This document shows, one piece after another, positions 63,346 through 64,000 of a stretch of 64,000 bases of DNA. Below the pieces are notes generated by a model that saw only the letters and a list, made by a program, of their open reading frames with translations, had not been told where the DNA came from and did not search any database. Numbering within the stretch: the first letter of the stretch is position 1; every line of letters begins with the position of its first letter. A program made the translations under genes and the position numbers. Source of the stretch: Amorphophallus konjac (Eukaryota > Streptophyta > Magnoliopsida > Alismatales > Araceae); the NCBI GenBank assembly GCA_022559845.1, contig CM040117.1, positions 84,766,559 to 84,830,558 on the forward strand, in the 5' to 3' direction.

Positions 63346-64000
63346 TGTTGGAACCCTGGTTTTGATAATGGCATTCTATGAATCATGTTAAGGCTAAAAT
63401 GAATAAACTCTTCAATCTAATCTGTTGTAGGTCTTAGTATCGGAACATAGGTTGTTGCATGATCATTCATAGAGTTCATCAACGTCGATGCAGTTTATGT
63501 TTATGCATTCTTATAGGTCTGTGCATACATTGTGAGTCTTCATGCAAGGACGGCATATAGGTCAATGCATATTTTACGTGTCTAAGGACAACGAATAAGT
63601 CAGTGCATTTTTATCTTCTTATGCATATCAGGTCCGTGCATATTCTCATCAGCATGCAGGTCGGTGCAGTCTTTATGGAATGCATATGCAGTCCGTGTAT
63701 ATTTTACCTTAAGTGTATTTAGGTCTGTGCACGCCTCTGAAGTAATGCACACTAGGTGCATTTCTGTTTGTAGAATGCACATGTAGTCAGTGCACAGTTT
63801 TGCCTTACACACATATAAGGTCGGTGCACGTTCTTGTATTCTTTTAATAAGGTCGGTGCAATCTTTGCTTCTCTGCACATATAGTCAGTGCACATTCTGC
63901 GTGAATGCACACAAAGTCAGTGCATGTTCTGATCTTATGTACATAAGGTGGGTGTTGTTTTTGCCTCGAGCATGTAGAAGTTAGTGCACTATTTTCGTTA
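63346..64000 (+). repeat. Possible start of another LTR (Ty1/copia-like opening)
   Basis: TGTTGGAACCCTGGTTTTGA at 63346 resembles the opening of long plant Ty1/copia LTRs (TGTTGG...TTTTGATGAT). It is preceded by a short purine run. The window ends before any second copy or coding region, so this rests on the opening alone. Confidence 0.35.
63484..64000. repeat. Imperfect tandem repeat, about 32 bp, some 16 units, running off the window
   Basis: The core AGGTCGGTGCA (variants GTCAGTGCA, GTCCGTGCA) recurs at about 63484, 63517, 63561, 63599, 63632, 63660, 63691, 63723, 63754, 63786, 63820, 63852, 63884, 63916, 63948 and 63979. Spacing settles at 31-34 bp from 63660 on. Most units also hold ATGCAC or ATGCATA between cores, giving GTGCA/TGCAC inverted pairs. 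Confidence 0.8.

Noticed and set aside
63484..64000. CRISPR-like array
   Set aside because: Eukaryotic DNA, poorly conserved repeat units, no spacers of independent origin and no cas genes.

Overview
The window is plant nuclear DNA made almost entirely of nested LTR retrotransposons. I found no host gene, rRNA or tRNA gene. The evidence for a plant is Ty3/gypsy Pol proteins with a chromodomain-like C-terminus (Tekay/Del-type chromovirus, by motif), very long LTRs (2.4-4 kb), primer-binding sites matching the 3' end of plant initiator tRNA-Met, and nesting up to four levels deep. This suggests a repeat-rich flowering-plant genome. I cannot name the species.

Layout. 1-2138: decayed gypsy pol fragment A, minus strand. 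2139-10884: LARD1, a plus-strand non-autonomous element (long LTRs, no coding capacity) with a truncated 3' LTR. 10885-10902: filler at a deletion junction that fuses LARD1 to LARD2. 10903-19246: LARD2, a second plus-strand non-autonomous element with a truncated 5' LTR, inserted in the 3' LTR of element C. 19247-62977: element C, a minus-strand gypsy element of about 10 kb before insertions, stretched to 44 kb. It holds B1 (19812-30568, TSD GAGCA, intact 1450-codon gag-pol) in its 3' LTR, D (35558-45146, TSD CTTCA, intact gag-pol, two LTRs of identical length and almost identical sequence) in gag, and B2 (47406-60306, TSD GTTCC/GTTAC, decayed sister of B1) in its 5' LTR. B2 itself carries a 2.3-kb insert with solo-LTR structure (56607-58893, TSD GTCGC). 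62978-63345 is unassigned flank. 63346-64000 looks like the start of another LTR with a tandem repeat of about 32 bp.

Function. B1 and D each encode Gag, protease, reverse transcriptase, RNase H and integrase in one frame. LARD1 and LARD2 encode nothing recognisable, but share with D the PBS, a post-PBS motif, a purine-rich end and several LTR blocks, so a D-like element is their likely helper.

The most interesting signals are shared by several LTR families here. (1) A splice-donor-like site lies 100-450 nt after the promoter, with a branch-point-like CTACTGAG and a TTTTCAG-type acceptor near the LTR end, suggesting a 1.5-2.9 kb intron inside the LTR. (2) Arrays of short hairpins whose two arms change together lie mostly inside that candidate intron. 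(3) A covarying stem-loop sits just before the polypurine tract. All are readings by eye; no alignment or search was run.
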